NCBI GenBank assembly: GCA_028702975.1
Contig: JAQVNT010000060.1
Coordinates: forward strand, 1 to 8,622
DNA: 8,622 nt
Direction: 5' to 3'
DNA from: Candidatus Delongbacteria bacterium
GTDB lineage: Bacteria > UBA4055
The position numbers were made by a program, and so were the translations under genes. Positions 6,871 to 8,622 of the stretch are shown piece after piece (the stretch's first letter is position 1; every line of letters starts with the position of its first letter). The notes beneath the pieces were generated by a model that was given only the letters and a program-made list of their open reading frames with translations, had not been told where the DNA came from and ran no database searches.

Positions 6871-6921
6871 CGAAAAAGTAAGTTCAATTTAATACTCTTT
6901 GACAAGCCCGCACTTTTTTCG
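6871..6921 (+). repeat. Imperfect inverted repeat flanking the murG -35 box
   Basis: CGAAAAAGT (6871-6879) is mirrored by ACTTTTTTCG (6912-6921), with one extra T and 32 nt between the arms. The right arm falls in the -35/-10 spacer of the proposed murG promoter and the left arm lies 19 bp upstream of the -35 box. It could be a split operator or a weak hairpin after iorB. It is A/T-rich and lacks a downstream T-run, so chance is a real possibility. Confidence 0.3.
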
Positions 6922-6927
6922 TAAATT
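6899..6927 (+). promoter_or_regulatory. Sigma70-like promoter for murG
   Basis: A perfect -35 box TTGACA (6899-6904) is separated by 17 bp from TAAATT (6922-6927), which matches four of six -10 positions. Transcription would start near 6934 and leave a leader of about 30 nt ahead of TTG 6964, containing the ribosome binding site. It is the only good promoter-like pair seen between genes in the window and suggests murG is transcribed separately from iorAB. It is of the classic housekeeping type, unlike the -33/-7 'TTTG' motif of Bacteroidota proper. Confidence 0.6.
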
Positions 6928-6949
6928 CTGTAAATATATTTTATTATCC

Positions 6950-6955
6950 GGAGGG
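6950..6955 (+). promoter_or_regulatory. Shine-Dalgarno site that fixes the TTG start of murG
   Basis: GGAGGG ends 8 nt before TTG 6964. The next codons give K-Y-I-L-T-G-G-G-T-G-G-H, exactly where MurG proteins begin, and no ATG or GTG lies between this site and the glycine-rich loop. The site therefore decides the TTG start. Confidence 0.85.
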
Positions 6956-6963
6956 TATTTAAT

Positions 6964-8622
6964 TTGAAATATATTCTTACAGGCGGGGGAACGGGCGGAC
7001 ATGTGTATCCCGCACTGGCGATCGCCGAGCAGATAAAGAAGAACGAGCCTGATGCGGAATTCTTGTATCTCGGCACGAAAGATCATATAGAAGCGAAGAT
7101 CGTACCGGCTAAAGGTTATAAAATGAAATTTATCCGTTCGACGGGTATGCCGGGCAGAAAACTCAGCTTTTCGATGATAAAGTTCGCGCTTTCGGTCTTC
7201 GCAGGAACACTGAAGAGCATTTTTATAGTTTTAGCATATAAACCCGATATGATAATAGGTTCGGGAGGATTCGTTTCAGCTCCGCCTATCTTCGCAGGGC
7301 ACATATTAAGAAAGCTAAAACTGTCTAAGACGAAAATGTTCCTGCACGAAGCTAATGCGGAAGCCGGAAAGCTCGTGAAATTCGCGGGACCGATGTGCGA
7401 CGGGGTCGGCGTGTCATACATGATCTCTCTCAAGGATTTTCCCGTCAACGGAAAGTTCGTCGGATATCCGGTAAGGGAAGAGTTCTTTAACGGATCTAAG
7501 GATGAGTCGAGGCAGAAGCTCGGGATAGAACCGGGAAAATTCGTAGTTTTCGCAGTAGGCGGGTCGCAGGGAGCGCGCACAATAAACAGAGCAGTAGCCG
7601 ACAGCCTTTTATATCTGAAAGGGACGAAAGACCTGCTTATCTTCCATGTTACTGGAAGAGGAACAGGCGAATACAACGGCATACTTGATACGATAAAAAG
7701 ACTTGAAAAGAACAGCCTGAAAGAAAGTGAACTTGGTTTCTATAAAAGGCTGGACTATGCTGAAAATATCAAGGATTACTATTTTGCGGCGGATCTGATA
7801 ATAACCAGGGGCGGAGGCACGATAAACGAGATAGCTGTATGCGGAACTCCTTCGCTCATAATCCCTAAAGCTAATCTTTCCGGTGATCATCAGGTAATGA
7901 ACGCCATAAGCATGAAGAATTCAGGCGCAGCAGATATAATTTATGAGGAAGTAATGCCTGAAGGGGAAAAGCTGCTGATCAAAGTAGAAGGCAGAATACT
8001 TTCTGACAGAATTAAGCATTATATGGACAATTGTTCATATTTGACTAGAATGTCAAAGAAAGCAGTTAATTCTGTGATTAAGAACGCGAACGATGAGATA
8101 TACGATTTTATAAAAAGTGTAAGGGAAGGAAAGATGCTCAGGTCAGCAGCTGAGACTCCGGTTCAGAAAAATCCTTTCGCGGATAAAAATTCATTTTCGA
8201 TTTTAAATGCTCTGCAGAAACTTTCAGCCGAGCAAATAAAGAGTTCTGAATACTATGAGTATATTTCCTACAGGTCTAGCCACTACCTTGTTTCTGCGAA
8301 CTGGAATATAAGGAATAATGCCGTAAAAATATGCGGTATTTTAAGGGACGGATCGAAGATCCCTCTGCTCAGCAGAATACTCAGGGATGAGAAAAAAGGT
8401 TTCATCAGAAGGAATATAATTACAGCCTACAGCAAGATCGGGTCATATACGGAAACTGTTGAAAGCGATCTGTTCTTTGCTCTCGGTGACAGTTATTGGG
8501 AAGTACGCTCAGAGGCACTCAAAGCAGTCAGAATATATAAGGATGGCACTTCCTCCAACGAGAAGATAAAAGAAAGGGTGACCGGGATGCTTGAAAGTAA
8601 AAATTTCGAATTACTGCTGCAT
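6964..8622 (+). CDS. murG: MurG glycosyltransferase fused to a HEAT-like repeat domain (3' end outside window)
   Basis: The frame runs from TTG 6964 to the window edge without a stop, giving at least 553 residues; ordinary MurG is about 355-380. MurG transfers GlcNAc from UDP-GlcNAc to lipid I, making lipid II at the inner face of the cytoplasmic membrane. Residues 1 to ~380 are MurG-like: G-G-G-T-G-G-H-V-Y-P-A with H13, L-H-E-A-N (127-131), V-G-Y-P-V-R with R171, G-G-S-Q-G-A-R (199-205), H-V-T-G (228-231), R282-G-G-G-T with E289, and D-H-Q-V-M-N-A (308-314). Variants include Y168 where most have Asn, V229 for the usual Gln, and a UDP-binding loop around 282-289 that looks one residue short. 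After a linker (~380-440), residues ~446-549 resemble three HEAT/Armadillo-type helix pairs, with I/V-R at 449-450, 481-482 and 514-515. No other cell-wall gene is adjacent. The start is set by GGAGGG and family alignment. Confidence in the MurG fold is high; whether it is the cell's only or active MurG is less sure. Confidence 0.88.
   Translation, partial: MKYILTGGGTGGHVYPALAIAEQIKKNEPDAEFLYLGTKDHIEAKIVPAKGYKMKFIRSTGMPGRKLSFSMIKFALSVFAGTLKSIFIVLAYKPDMIIGSGGFVSAPPIFAGHILRKLKLSKTKMFLHEANAEAGKLVKFAGPMCDGVGVSYMISLKDFPVNGKFVGYPVREEFFNGSKDESRQKLGIEPGKFVVFAVGGSQGARTINRAVADSLLYLKGTKDLLIFHVTGRGTGEYNGILDTIKRLEKNSLKESELGFYKRLDYAENIKDYYFAADLIITRGGGTINEIAVCGTPSLIIPKANLSGDHQVMNAISMKNSGAADIIYEEVMPEGEKLLIKVEGRILSDRIKHYMDNCSYLTRMSKKAVNSVIKNANDEIYDFIKSVREGKMLRSAAETPVQKNPFADKNSFSILNALQKLSAEQIKSSEYYEYISYRSSHYLVSANWNIRNNAVKICGILRDGSKIPLLSRILRDEKKGFIRRNIITAYSKIGSYTETVESDLFFALGDSYWEVRSEALKAVRIYKDGTSSNEKIKERVTGMLESKNFELLLH

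Noticed and set aside
6868..6895. Second promoter upstream of murG: TTGCGA (6868-6873) with TAATAC (6890-6895)
   Set aside because: Only four and three of six positions match, in an A/T-rich stretch where such pairs occur by chance. The TTGACA/TAAATT pair downstream is clearly better.
7116..7682. 188-codon open frame on the - strand inside murG
   Set aside because: Its composition is that of an antisense shadow (Pro/Ser/Phe-rich), and the + strand carries conserved MurG motifs across the same bases.
1..8622. Defence system, phage, transposon, CRISPR or tRNA content
   Set aside because: Reading both strands showed only housekeeping and metabolic genes in one direction, no direct-repeat arrays, no transposase or integrase motifs and no tRNA cloverleaf candidates.

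Overview
This window looks like chromosomal DNA from an anaerobic, outer-membrane-bearing (diderm) bacterium of moderate GC content. The outer membrane is inferred from an LptC (lipopolysaccharide export) gene. Anaerobic, ferredoxin-based metabolism is inferred from indolepyruvate:ferredoxin oxidoreductase genes. The RNA polymerase omega subunit is of the divergent kind found between gmk-type genes and coaBC in Bacteroidota and relatives, and the periplasmic FecR-domain protein also suits the wider FCB group (Bacteroidota, Ignavibacteria and related candidate phyla). That placement is inference; no rRNA or tRNA gene is present to settle it. All supported genes lie on the + strand, packed tightly, and three of them appear to start at TTG.

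Region 1 (1-4388) reads as one operon: the 3' end of lptC, then yicC (endoribonuclease), gmk (GMP kinase), rpoZ (omega), coaBC (coenzyme A synthesis), and a secreted FecR-domain protein, ended by a clear intrinsic terminator. yicC-gmk-rpoZ-coaBC is a widespread housekeeping arrangement linking RNA turnover, guanine nucleotide supply, transcription and cofactor synthesis. Here it is flanked by envelope genes on both sides. Neighbouring genes overlap by 11 nt or are 9-16 nt apart, so translational coupling is likely.

Region 2 (4410-6856) is iorA-iorB, joined by a 1-base stop/start overlap. Together they should encode an arylpyruvate:ferredoxin oxidoreductase that converts transaminated aromatic amino acids to aryl-acetyl-CoA. 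The C-terminal ferredoxin domain of IorA is unusual: in both cysteine motifs the second cysteine is replaced, by His577 and Asp607. The Asp motif resembles the C-x2-D-x2-C cluster site of Pyrococcus furiosus ferredoxin.

Region 3 (6857-8622, running off the end) has a 107-bp spacer with a good sigma70-like promoter, followed by a TTG-started murG. The reading frame stays open far beyond the normal MurG end (about 360-380 residues). From roughly residue 440 it shows HEAT-like helical repeats with arginines at a 32-33-residue period (R450, R482, R515). This MurG-HEAT fusion, still without a stop at residue 553, is the most unusual object in the window. The murG gene also lies outside any visible division/cell-wall cluster.

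No tRNA, rRNA, CRISPR array, insertion sequence or phage gene was seen. The only non-coding stretches over 20 bp are about 4350-4409 (terminator plus ribosome binding site) and 6857-6963 (murG promoter region).
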